From Larus michahellis (taxonomy: Eukaryota; Chordata; Aves; Charadriiformes; Laridae), in assembly GCF_964199755.1 (NCBI RefSeq), contig NC_133897.1, forward strand, positions 123,706,125 through 123,770,124: 64,000 nt of DNA. The letters run 5' to 3'. The notes beneath the pieces are model-generated. The model was not told the origin of the DNA. It made no database searches and saw only the letters and a list, made by a program, of their open reading frames with translations. The position numbers and the translations under genes were made by a program. This document shows positions 1 to 13,200 of this stretch, in pieces (position 1 is the first letter of the stretch; each line of letters starts with the position of its first letter).

Positions 1-1140
1 AGAAGGACTAGGGAAATACAGAAATAAATAAGCTTTAGCAGAAGTGAGCTTAAAGCAGAACTTTAAAGGAGAGTTTCCGTGACCCCTTGAAGAGAAGCAG
101 CATATTGCAGCATGCTTCAGTCCTCTGTGCCTTTTCCTTCTTCTAAACAGTTGAGTTGAGAAGCTAGTATTACTTTTAGCAACTTTTGGACTTCATTTTT
201 TAGAGCTGTTTCAGAAATAGTGGCTTTCTTAATTGGAGGAACAAACAACCCATTCTTGGAGGCAGTGCGGGGTTAAAATCCAGATCTCTGCGCTTCCACT
301 ACACAGAGCAGAGTACTAGGACAAGATAACTGAGAGCTGTAACTCAAAAATGCATGCTGCTTCAAGTTGGTTATCTGTAGCTCTTTCCCCTGCCTCAGCT
401 GTTTTCGCGGCCTCTCCCTCAGGTGTTCCTGCCTGTCCTATCAACCCACAAAGCAGCCCCTGTACAGCTTTGCATGCTAAAGCTAAAGAGTTGGCAGCAT
501 TTTACCTTAATATGATGGGCTGTTAATTTTATGTTTGTTTCTAAATTAGAAGTGGGAAACCTGCAAAATAAATAAATAAACCCGGTAACTAAATGAGACA
601 CTGTGTCGGAAGGAGACGGTCCTCTGCACATGTACTTAAGATAACAAAATCTTGCCTGTTTCTCCATATCTGATAATTGCTGACTTTCCTGAAAACAGTC
701 ACAATCAGCTGTTAGAGAAAAGCAAGAAATGAAAATGTTAGAAGCAAAACTTTTTCTTTTTTTTTTAAATCTATCAGTTGAAACAGTTGAAAGCATTTAT
801 GTAAAAAAAAAAAAGTACTGGTATCTGTGTCCTTCCCAAGCTAGCATTTACCCCAGTTCCCCTGAATTTTATCATGTAGCAAGCTGTTCGTGGAAAAGGA
901 TTAAATATGACTTGCTTGTCACTGAATGTGATGCATCCCTTCCCTCCCTCTCCACCCTGCAGCAGAAATGATGGAGGTTTAATTAGACAAAATCACAACC
1001 AGCTTCCAGAAAACAAATATGATTTGAAATTGTTTTCATAATCATGCAATGGTTTAAATTATATTTCTCAATGAATCTTTTAAATATAACGTGTAACACT
1101 GGGGAACATTTTAAACCTGATTTTATTGGTCTTTTTGAAG
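1..1140 (+). other. SPIDR intron (partial)
   Basis: Non-coding sequence before the first visible SPIDR exon. It contains only short A and T runs (about 760 and 802). I see no repeat family or gene here. Confidence 0.6.
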
Positions 1141-1228
1141 GGCATTAGGACTTTTTAGTCTGATAGACAGCCTGTGGCCTCCAGTAGTGCCTGTAAAAGT
1201 TCCTGGACAAAGTCAAGACTCTGAAATG
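1141..1228 (+). CDS. SPIDR: SPIDR exon w1
   Basis: 88 nt. The first base completes a codon from an upstream exon outside the window; 29 codons follow, reading [17 protein letters not shown] and onward to SEM. Acceptor TTTTTGAAG, donor ATG|GTAAGT. It ends in phase 0, matching the next exon. Confidence 0.82.
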
Positions 1229-4200
1229 GTAAGTCTTGTGATTACGGAAATGTATTTTTTCACTCACAACTACTATTTTTGTTGGTAGTGTAATCATATT
1301 TACTTTAAGAATCAGATTCTCTCCCTCTCTTTAGCTACTGAGTTTTGTCTTACTAGTTCTGGCAACCTCCTAGGCTAACCTGAAACCCTCTGGATCAGCA
1401 GCATCTTTCCAAAATGATGCAATTAGCCCCTTTTTAATCCTCTAGAGCTAGAATGGTAGGATGTCCAGACAGATTATTTGTCTCCTTGCATGTGGAAAGA
1501 GATATTAGATAGCATAAGCCAGCTTAGAAACCTATATACAAGGACATTAACTCATTCTTTGAAGCACTTTTCAGCCTTAGATTCAAAAGCACTTTTCTGA
1601 ACATTAACTTTTGTGAGGACAGACTGACTGCTGGAATTGGGGCTCTTACTAGTTAGGGTGATTTTGACTGATATTTGTCTCTCATGAAGATAGGCAAAGG
1701 ATGAACACAAAAATAATGTCCTGAAAAGTAATGAATGTTTCTGTGATTTTAAGGGGTGGGGAGTTATTAAAGTGGATTTAAAGTGTGTTACTATACATTT
1801 GCAAATCGAAAATTGCATCTTTAATTTTCCTTTAATTAGCTTTTGTAATTGAAAAAGAGTTCTGTCATATCACGTGTCATTTAGTAATACAAGGTCATTT
1901 GAGAAGCTTTTGGGTAACCAAGTGGTTGTGCTGTCCTGCTGTTCTTGTATAGCTGTTCTTTGGGGAAGAAGTTTGTGGTATTAAAAATTTGTGTTAGAGC
2001 CTAGGGGAGTCAATCAGGATGCAAATTCTAGAAAAGAAGAAAATAAACAAGTTTCAAAAGTAGGGGACATTAAAGTAGATATTACTAGTTATTTCTAAAG
2101 TCCGAGAATCTTTTCTCTGCAATGTAGAGTGTTCTTTGCGTTGTGTAGGGGTTTGTGTTGAAGACTAAAAAGTTCAGAGGTTGGCTGTATATAAAACCAA
2201 GACAGAAACTGAGTGAAATGGCTGTTCTCTCCTTGATTCTCCCTTTCATCTAAACATTTTGGAAGTCTCAGAGGAATGGATTGTTTTGTGCATTGAAATA
2301 CTGTGGACAGCAAAATGGGAATATCCACAGATGGACCAAAGCTCTTAAATGTTGTTTAGCATTGTTATGACTCTCATTTGCTCTTCATTTTCTCTATTTT
2401 ATTAGCAATCTAAAAATGGAGGAAACTTTCCATAATTATGCAATTTACACTTCTGTCCTGGGTTTGAAATACTAATTCATTCCACAGAGGATCAAGACTA
2501 CCATTCTACTGCTGCAGGTTTTTGGCTGAGTAGAGTTTTTTCAGTTGAGATATGCATTTTTCTTGATACAAACAGTAGAGTTTTATGAACAGTTTTATGG
2601 AAGCAGTTTTATACATAGGTACATAAATAATATTGCCAGCACACTGATAATACATTGTTGGGAAGAGATCTGTGGAACTCATTTCTTTTGAGACATATAT
2701 ATGGTCAGATACCTTCTGTAGCGCTGTCAGAAGCAAACAGAATTTGAGTCGATGTCTTTTGCGCTTTTTTTCTCCTTATGCAGATTTTTTTTTAATGGGT
2801 GGGCAGCTGTCTTTAATAGATTCATATTTCTTTTATTAAATGAAATGTTTTATTAACAACAAACATCGCTAGAAGAATATTTTACCATATCCGCAATAAA
2901 AATTATTTTCTAGCATTGTCTTTTTTTTCCTGAGAAGCCTTTCTAGTTTGGGACTTCTTCAAGTGGGGATTGATAAAGTTGTTACGTCACGGTACTTTTT
3001 AAAGGGGAAAGAAAAATCTGGCATAGCACAAAGAGAGCAGTTCTTGTAGCTGTTGCATTCCTGTTCTTCATTATCTCCTTGTGCTGTCCTGGATTTAATT
3101 TGGCATCTTTCAAAGTTCGTCAGCTGTTTACTATCACAAAAACCCACCCACATGCAAAAGTCCTCAAATCTCAGAAAAGTTATGGATGCTAAAAAAAAAA
3201 ATAAATAAATAATCAGGGTACTCCTACCACACAATAAAAAAATGCAAAAATAACAACAAGCACCTTGAACTAGTCGCAGTGTTTGCCAAGTGCGCCAAAT
3301 CATGCGATGTTTCTGTGATGAGGATCGATGTCAGATTATGGAAAGAATGATAAGCACAAGCTGATTTCACTCGTAACTTGTGAATGCCAGTTTATTAACT
3401 CAACCTCTACTTCAGAGAGTTGTTGTTATTAACCATATAATCCTGTTTTCCCATGTCTCTTAAAATGTAAATTGTGTGGTTTGTTTTGGCTATTATTATA
3501 AAACCCAACTGGCCATATTAAAGTGCATTTTTTAAGTTCACATTTCTTTTCCTTACTTTTCAATAGATGACAACTCATCTTCCTCCTCCAAGCTTCTGTT
3601 ATATTCTTACTGCTCAGTCTGGTGAAATACATGTGGAAGTGGATGAGGAAGAACAGATTTCTAATTTGTACCAGCCACCAGCTGTTCATGCTCTAAAGGA
3701 AATTCTTCAGGTAATATGCTTTACAACTCGGATAACAAATACTTTGTACCACTGGATTTCTGGTGTCATGTTTGTCTCATTCCCTGTTTCTGTACTATTT
3801 TCAGATCGATGGCTGTAATGAACGTTGTAGCTTTTGGGCGCGAGTGCTATATCTAAGGCTGCAGGTAATCTTTCCTCCTAGCAATGATTTCTGTATATTT
3901 ATGTGAAGAAGCCAGCGTTTATCTTGTTTAGGGTTAAAAACCAAAACCTTCCTAGCATTATCTTCAAGAGTTGTATGAGCAGAACTATCACCAGGTCTAA
4001 AATGCTTGTGAATGGGTCAAATGAACTGCGTCTACAGTTTCAATACCATCCAGTCTAGAAAGCAAATTGTTTCTGAATAAACAGCTATCTAACCAGAGGT
4101 AATATTTCACCCTGGTAAGGGAGCTTGCAGGAAGTTCGTTGAGACTCGGTTTATAGCTAAGTGCTCTCCTTAGATACGTAGTGAAAAGTTCCCAGGCAGT

Positions 4201-7200
4201 TGAGTGTCTGGGGATAGAACAGAACAGACGATGGTTATATAAAAATACAGTTTTGCTCTTTGCATGCAAGCGTGTGGACTATTTTTGTTGACTTCAATAG
4301 AAGTCCCTGGGGCAAATTTGGCTTTTATGGCCCAGTTAGTAGAAAGGAGGAACTCTTAGGTAAATACATCTGCCATCCATACTGTGTTGGAAAGCTTATA
4401 ATTATGTTTTATTTATTTGTTTCTGAATGGCGCTACAATTTTCTTTCAAAATGTTGCTAACTCCCTCAGTAGTTAAAGGAATTTTTTGTTGCTGATTTAT
4501 TTATTTTTTCCTGGCGACTGGATTCTCAGTACAGCCAGCACTGAATTCTGGTGGAGAATAATTTGCAATTGTCCACCAGCTCCACAAGAAACAAAGTGTG
4601 AATCAAAGCATATGAACCAAAGACAAAGAAATTCCAGAACGGCCAGCGAAAGAGCTGGACATGCTTCCCACCAGTGTGAGACATAAATTTAATTTAGGTC
4701 TTGCCCTTTTGCTTAAAAAGCCAATGAGTTATGATTTGATTTTTAGTCAGGAAGTACTTTTAACTCCTGAGATGAGGAGTATGGCTTGTGTTTTCTCCAC
4801 GCTAAGTGAGAATTTAACAGAGCATTTGCAAACGTGAAGATAGGGCTAGCTTGATGGGCTCTTTAGGGTGCTAACAGAAAGATGGACACATACACGTGCA
4901 AACTCCTATTTCAAGAAACCCGTTCTATTAAAAAATAAAATAAAATTACAGACTAGTGGTATCCTAGGCAAAACATTTTTATATTCAGGAATGTCTACAT
5001 CTGACCTGCTGTGGGTCCTCAGTATTCTTGTGTAGAAGCACTTCATCACTAAATTAGAGAAAAGATGAAGCATGCAGGAACAGATGTGATTTTGAAGAAT
5101 GGAAGCTTGTCTAGCAGAAAAAAGGTCTATGATTTCTTCTTGCTACTAGGAGGTTTGTTAGCTGTTTTTTTAATGGCCCTTTGCTTACTGAACTGTAAGC
5201 ACTAAGTTTTCGTAAGTTAACGACATGAGCGCTCATAAATTTTTTGAAAGTAATGTTGGAAAAGCAATAGAAGATATTCTTCTGCATAACTTCTGGATAA
5301 CTGATAGATAATGCTTCTGGATAACTGCTCTAGGAATGTAAAGGTGTTAGTGCGTTGCTCGCCCAATCCTTGTAACCTGCTGTTAGTGTATTGCTTGCCT
5401 AATCCTCCCAGGAGAAGGTCGCGAACAGCAGCTTGTTTACTGCAGTTGCCTTTGCCAAGAGGACGTATCCTTTCACAAGCAAAACCATCAAGTCGTAATA
5501 AGTGAGGAAGGGACTATGATTTGGTTTATTTTGCAGATTTATTATTATTAGATAGTCTGTTATGTGAGCTAATTCAAATGCACTTTAAAAAATAGTATTT
5601 ATTCTATGTAGCTGCAGTATTCTGAGATACTTCATTTGTGTGAAGGACGAATGGAAATATGCTTTTATTATTGCTCAGAATCTGTACTGTGGTACAGAAG
5701 GAATATGAGGAAATATATTCCATCTGTGGTTAAGGAGCTGTCCTTCCTTGTAACTCAATCCTGCTGCTATTTGTCTGTTGTGTCCTCTCTGTTCAGAACA
5801 AATTGTCACACATAGCAAGATGATGATTTTATACTAACTTGTGATTTCTGCTGTTATTATTATTTACTTTTTGGATGATTCTTCTGAAAGCCAGCTTTTA
5901 ATGTGTTAGTAATTCTCCTGGGACAGCTGTAAAAATTCTTTCTTTGAAGCTGTCCTAGTGCTATCTACACGGAGGAGGCACTCAAATGTATGTAGTTACT
6001 AGGCAAAGAAACGACGTCAATGCAATAGGCAGCATATATTGTATGAAAGCATACCCTTAATACCTGAGTTACGAATTTTGCCACAATTACTGTATTTGCC
6101 CTAAGAGCTGCTAGCATGAATAAAAAGTTAATTTTAGTGCGGTTAACAGTTTCAAGGTTTGAATTCAACTAAAGAAAGTTGGGGTTCTTGTTGCCTTACC
6201 TTATACTAGAGACATGCAACTTCAAGAATAAAGTAGTTATGTGATCTGTGTCTCTCCAATCATTGTAGTATTTAATTCTCATTTAAATGTTTTAAGTATG
6301 AATTTTTAATTGGCAGACTAATTAAAAATAGTAGCAAAAACTTTTTAAATTAAGAAAGTAATTTAATCTTTGTTAAATATTTTCAAATATTAGAATCTTA
6401 AAATTTTACAAGTTGCTTGGACTACTAAATGTGAAATATCCTTTCTATTTAAACCTATTTTTTCTAAAGCATGGGAAAATTCACATACGCACACAGATGT
6501 TATAAAAGCTGTGTTAAAAAACAGAGAAGAAAAGCATGGATCGTTAAATTGTAACCTGTCTGATTTTGTTAGAGACTGTGGAATAAGCACTGATGTGTAC
6601 GCAATGTCTGCCTAGTCTGTCTTGTTCATCATCACAATGTGAAAAAATTTAAAAATACTAGTGAGTTTGTGATACTTATTTTCAGATATGAAGGCTGAGG
6701 TGAAGTGTAGGTATTTTGGTTGTGACATCAGTAGTTGTGATATACCTTAATTTAGTCACACCGTAGTATTTTTATACCTGTCTTAGGCAGAAAACTTACA
6801 TTGTCATTGCAGACTCCTGTGTCTCTTACTTATGAGTTCTCTACTTTCCTATTTCTGTGCGTCATTCAAATATTTAGAGATGTTTGTTCATCAGAAAGAA
6901 AAAACTGCAGCTTTGTGACTTGCAGTAGCTATTAGCCAAGGACTGGACAGTAGCTATTAGACAAGAACTGGTGCGCTTGGGAATCAGATAACAGTACTTG
7001 GAAAGTTTGCTCACTCAGGAATAATATTAGTAGTAGCATTAGCCTTTTTTTTTAAGACAAAAATTATATAAGTCTTTGTTCATAAAATCAGCCAATTAAC
7101 TTTTATATATATATATCAGAATATATGATATAAATATACAATATATAATATATATAACATGTAATATTTTAAAAAAATAAAATATATTTTCAAGTCGGTA

Positions 7201-10200
7201 GGACAGTCCAAGTGAGTTATGTATGATGAAGCATGATAGTTTGTAGAGGTAAAGCCAAGATTCCAGTGGGTCAACCCCAGAAAGTTAATTTAAGGTAGCA
7301 GTGTTTGTATCTGCAATAAGGAATAATGAAAAATTCCAATAAAGCTTTGATTCATTATCCTGTATGAGTCCTAAACATAATAATTTCTCTAAGTTTTATT
7401 AGGTAGTTAAATATGAGGATGTTTTAGTCTTTCCTTCTATTAAAAATTAACAACTGCGTTCTGATTTTGTATCTTTTTTTTTTTTTTAAATCACAGACAA
7501 AACACAATGTTCCTATAAATCAAAGAGAGATTTGGTTGTTTGTGACTGACTCCACATTGCAAAATGTGGTTCATATGACTCCAAAAGTTGTTGCTGTGTC
7601 AGTTGCTGCACCGTGTGTTCTCGGTACAGAAATCACAGAAGCCCTCAGCGTAGCCTCGCAACTCGTCTTCTTCAAGGATGCGCTGTGGGGAAATGGTAAG
7701 CTTTACACAAGGTTCTGAAGCACTTGGAATCAAACTGCAGTAGCATCCTACCCTCTGACACTGCAATGTGCGACCTACAGAGACTTTCATTCTCGGATGA
7801 AGATGAGGCATTGCAAGTTTGGGATGAGAAATTTGAAAGGGGTTGTAATCAGAGCTTTCCTGTAAGGTTTCTTTTATACTTTTTTCGCTTGATCTCCAAA
7901 GTAAATGAGAAATTCAGTGATCTTGCTGTATGTCCACCAATATTACTCTCAGTCTTCCCTGATGACTGTCAAATCTAATGACCAGTGTCAATCAAATTTG
8001 CTGTCTGACAGAAGACTCACAAATATTAAGGAACTAGGTTTTATTTGTTTTTATATTCTTGCAGAAACTTGTTTTATTGATCTCTGAAAGGACCAAAAGA
8101 GACTTGTGTGTCAATAGATACAGGAATTTTACAAACTCTCCTATACTATCATAGCTATGGGCCTTTGCCACCATACAGATCATGTAATGATGGTAGTTCA
8201 ATTTACATTCATTTTTAGTCACTCTTTTTTGAGGTTCGGGTCGGGTTCTGTATGGTGCCTGTGTGGGTAGTTCACATCTCAAACCTTCAGTCACTTCCAA
8301 AATGTAAGTGGACTGGAAGCACCAACCTGTGTAAATGGCTGTGTGTCCTGAAGCAGAAATCTCTGTTCCGGAGAATAAAGCATTGCCTGCACCTACACTT
8401 TGTAATCTTCGAAACAAAGTAAGACCACCTGAAGGTGCCCCAGCTTATTACCGGGGAAGGCACAGTGAAGCTGTGTGGTGCGGTGCAGTCCAGGTGGAAC
8501 TGGACTCTCTCCTGCCATGTTTGAATTTCTAAAACAACTTTTTTACCTGGGAGTTGCAAAGCGTAACGAGAGCATGATGCATGTATTGCTGAAAGCAAAA
8601 TATTTTGTCATTGAGAAAACTTGATGGAGTCTATCCATCTGTTTAGTAGCTGGCAGAGATCGTTGTCTTTATTGGCGGTGACAATTAACATGGTCACCTT
8701 TTTCCTTGTTACTGTACTGAGTTGAAATATCTTTGTTGGCAGGTAGGATTATTTGTGTTGAACGTACTGTTCTCTTATTACAAAAGCCTCTTTTGTACTC
8801 GGCTGCCGGTGCTGACCTCAGTGAGCTGACTGGCCCTGTCAGACTCGATGAGCTGGATTCTACAACACAGGCCAACTCCGTTTGTGCTGTAAGAGGTTTG
8901 TATGGCCTTTCCTGAAATGAATGTGGTTAATTATTTGTGCTCACTTTAATCTTTTGTGTCTTCGTATTGATTTCTTGCACGAACAGCGTGGAGGGGTAAA
9001 AAAGCACAGCATTGCTGTGGGTCATTAGGATATTTAAGTTTTTATACTTCTTTGTGGGCTCTGTTTGCCTTTTGCTGGCCAAGCTCTGCTCCCACTCATT
9101 CATACCCCAGAATAAATGTTTAATGCACAATCTGTTTTATTATATTCCTTCCTTCACCGACTTCTTTCAGGAGCCTTCTGTTCACACCAGTCTTGTTGAT
9201 GTTGGCAGCAGTAAGGTATACCAATATTTTTTAGGCAGATGGATATGTTGGCCAGATCCCGAATGGTAGGGGTTAGTGTCTGATTTCCCTGGAGCTTTGC
9301 TGCAGTGGGGCAATTTAATATTTCACCATAGTCATCTAGCATAACTTGGCCAATATTTGCTCACCATCCACTTTGGATCATTGCTTTGTCTAATATTTCA
9401 GTCCTACCACTAACCATGCAGAAAGGTTTCTTACAATGTATTTTCTAACATTTCCTAATCATGCAGAAACATTTCCTACTGTGTATTTTCTAATGCTTTG
9501 TCCAGTCAGCTTCTAAACCTCCCAGTTGTAGAGTGCCTATAGGGAAAAGTCCTTAAAAGCCCAATAACTTTTGGCTTTAAAAGACAACTTCCTTTCTTGA
9601 TTTAACTCATATGATTCCAGTAGCCCTTGTAGAAAATTCTTGATACTGTTTTGCACCTTCGAGTATTCGCTGGAGCATTTGAAATGAGCTTTAAAGTAAT
9701 AGCAGATAATGGTTACAAGTGAGTCCTTCCAGCTATAACGTGATGCACTGAAAAGACAGTTTGAAACTATGCAAAGCTGTTACTAAACATGCCTTCTCTT
9801 CTGGTAGAGCCGCAAGTTAGCAACGCCTCTGTGATTAATAAATGAGCACCTTCCAATGACAAGTCTTGAACTCTAACAATGCATAATGAAAAACAAGCAC
9901 TTCCCTCAAAGCCTTGGTTGCTATGTACATCTCACATTGATATTGTGAGTTACTTGAAAGACGTTTCTGTCACTGGGTGTGAAATACTTTTCGGCTTTTT
10001 GTTTTAACCTCTCCAATATTTACGCTAAGAGTTATCGTTTCTGCACTCTTAGTTTTATAACTAAGTATGAGAAGTGCCTGTCTGCTTTTGTCCCATTGAC
10101 AGTGTACATAGTAGGATAAAGCAAACATTTCTCTGTCCTTTCTTTTTCCAGTAGAGCAAAGAAAATACACCTTTATGATCTATTGTGTAAACAAGTACTT

Positions 10201-13200
10201 ACTTTACACACATGGGACATATCATGCTTTCCCTGTTCTGTGTTACAGATGGAAGAATGACAAAAGGCGAAATTAATCCTTCAACTTTGTCTTGCTTTAT
10301 CTGAAATTTGTCCAGGGTAACTGTTATCAGAATGTTCCCACACATTTGTACCAATGTAAAGTGTCTTCTTTATACCTATGCTAATGCCATATATAGATGA
10401 TAGCTCTCACTTTCATGTGTAACTAAAATTATTTAATAGTGTTTAAGATACATATCCAGTGTTTGGGAATTCAGTTAGTTATTGACTACATCTGCCTACT
10501 GAAGAAGTGAAACTAATAGCATTGACCCTACTTTGTTGGTGGGAGAATATGTATTTGATGGAGTAACACATGAAGGAAAATTTATTATCTCTAACATTCA
10601 CTCACTGTCCCTGTCTCAGTTGTTAGTCTGGCTTTTCAATGAGGAGCAGTGTTACCTCGTTCATTCTTTTTCTTCATGCCCTCCTTTCACTTCCTGTACT
10701 TTTGGTCACCTACGTCTGCTGTACGTGGGCCTCTTCTCACCTAACACTCAGAAAAGCTGCAAAGGCTTTACTCAAGCCCTTCTTGAAGTAGTGCTGCTTC
10801 CCGCTCCTTTGCTCTCCCCCTGGCTCTCAGAGGTTCAGCAGGCTCACACTTCCCTGTAAAAACTTCTTTTTAACCAGTGAAAAATACAGGTGGTCATTCA
10901 AGTCCTCATCCCCAGATAGAGCAATTGGTCACAGTGCCAGAGCTTCCAGGAGTGCCGGGACTGGGGAGGGGGCAGGCCATGCTGCCTGATGGGGTTTGGG
11001 TAGATTGATCATTTTTTGGAAGGTGTATAAATAGGGTCAGTTAATTTGGAAGGAGCCTCTGGAGTTCTTCCACTCCTCACTCCTGCTCAAAGCAACTGAG
11101 CAACCTGGTGCAACTCTATAGCTGGCCCAGCTTTGAAAGGACAATGTTGCAATTCCAGCAAAGAAATCCTTGTTGCAGAGGGTTCCAGCCATATCAACTC
11201 TGGAATGGATTGTGTTGCTCTTCAACAGAGGAATGAAACCCTGTTGTTGCTTTCTACTGGAAAGTTTATTCTTCTTTTAAAGATGAGTTTGTGGTTCTCA
11301 CCTGTGAGCTCAGGGTTAATAGATTTATTTTCTTATCACTATGCATTGCAAAGTAATTTGTAACCTTTTTTTTTTTTGCTGTGTAGTAGCAGTCAGGATG
11401 ACTTAAATGTTGGCAGGTCATACTGCACAGAACTGTTTTTCCTCTTAACCATGCTTATGAGCAAATTCTGGTTAGTCCATACCACATACGTTATGTGGGA
11501 ATATTACTTGATTAATGATATTTGCCTATATGACTCACCACCAGTGATTGCATTTTGACATTGGATATTTTCATATTTAAGCCCTTACTCAGGAGTGGGG
11601 TTTTTTCAGTTTCCCTCTTAACTGTGAACAAAATGGGGTCAATCAGCTTACCTAGATTTCTCTTTTTGATTGAACTTTTCCCCTTCCTGTCCATTAATCA
11701 GGATAACTGATTGGAAAAAAAAAAAACAAGCAGCAAACAACTAACAAACACATTCAGTTTTTGAACGTTTCAACCAGAATGTTACTTTTAATCCTCAGCC
11801 CTTCTTTGTATTCCTCACTAGAGACCTGTTTCTCCTGGTGTTGTCCTGTTATCAGTCTCTTCTTAATGATGTGAGCCACAACCTAGAAAAATAGACAAGT
11901 GGCAAAAATTGAATTTTGGCTATGTGCCTTTCCATTTAAAAGAAGGATCTTGGAGGAATATCCAAAAGGTTTGTGAGTGTCAAGCAAAATCTTGAGTCTT
12001 GACAAAGATGTGCAGCAGTTCAGCAGCTTAAACTTGAGAAATCACTTTACATGCAGGACGCACGAGACTGTCACTAGATTATTAGACCTGTTGCTGCTTT
12101 TAGTTGTTCTGACTTCAGTGATCTCTGATGGTTTTCTCAAGGGAACTCTACATTGTGATCAGAATAAACCTCTCCGCTAGGCATAATCTCGTCACTGTGA
12201 TCCTGATTCATTTTCTTCAAGTGTACTTGTGTTACTTGTGCGCTGTGATCCTGCAGTTGCAATAGGGCACACAACTGGGGGAAAGTTAAACGGCTTAGAG
12301 AAACAGATCTGTCAGAAAAGGGGGATTTTGTTTTGTTTTTAAAATGATTTTTTAATGAAGAAGGAAACATCTTCAGCAAACTAATTGGTAGCTTTTCTTT
12401 TCTATGAACAAGAGAAACATGCCCATGCTGTGGCAGAAACCATCCTACCTTGTAACAGCAAACACTGATGGAAACTCCCAGTTTATCACAAAAACTGAAG
12501 AATCAAAATTATTCCTGTAACAGTCCAAAGGGTAAAATACACAGAATTGTTTATTCTGTCAGTGAAATCCGTATTGTTTCATTTATGATGTTGTATTTGA
12601 GAAGTACCTTTCCTGATCTTCAGACTTGCTGTCCTTTGAATTCCCAAAGAAAATTACAGTTTTGTTGTTTATGCGGAGCTCCCTCCTTCCTGTCAGTCCT
12701 TGTCCCAGGAGAACCAGGAAAGCAAGGGATTCATCCCCTGTCTTACAGGCAGTGTAAATGCTCCCTAGTCTCCAAGGGTTTCTTTTATTGAACGTGCTAT
12801 AAAACTGTGAGATTCTTGCTCAATGGGAGCTGGAATTTTTTGTCTATACTTCTGTTGTACCAGTGAGGGTTTATTTTAGTGTAGTTTCATTCTTACAGGT
12901 GATCCACTTTGTACAGTTCAAAATACTTGGAAGTATTTTCTCCATAAATAATGCTCATAATTTCAGCATATCGTTACCATAAAACATAATAAACTCTTTA
13001 TTGGCTTCTCATAAAGCTCTGAATATATTTTTTCTTGCCAAGACTAGCAAGGCCCTTTATATTAGTCCAAAGTATCTTTGGCATTCCCTTCTTAGGCACA
13101 CACTTAAATCTGTGGGCCAGATCTAATCTCTGTTAAATCAGTATAAATGAAGAATAACTCCATTGTTAATGGAGTTTAATCTGCATCGTTGTTTTCAGAA

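Larger units (their letters stand above)
3865..7496 (+). other. SPIDR intron between w3 and w4
   Basis: 3.6 kb. It holds two small local duplications (5288-5405 and 6923-6971) and a TA-rich tract (7088-7190). Nothing coding is supported. Confidence 0.6.

Noticed and set aside
8743-8888. SPIDR exon w5 ending at the stronger-looking donor GTAAGA
   Set aside because: It would enter exon w6 in a frame that loses the CDRC zinc-ribbon sequence; the donor at 8896 keeps the frame.
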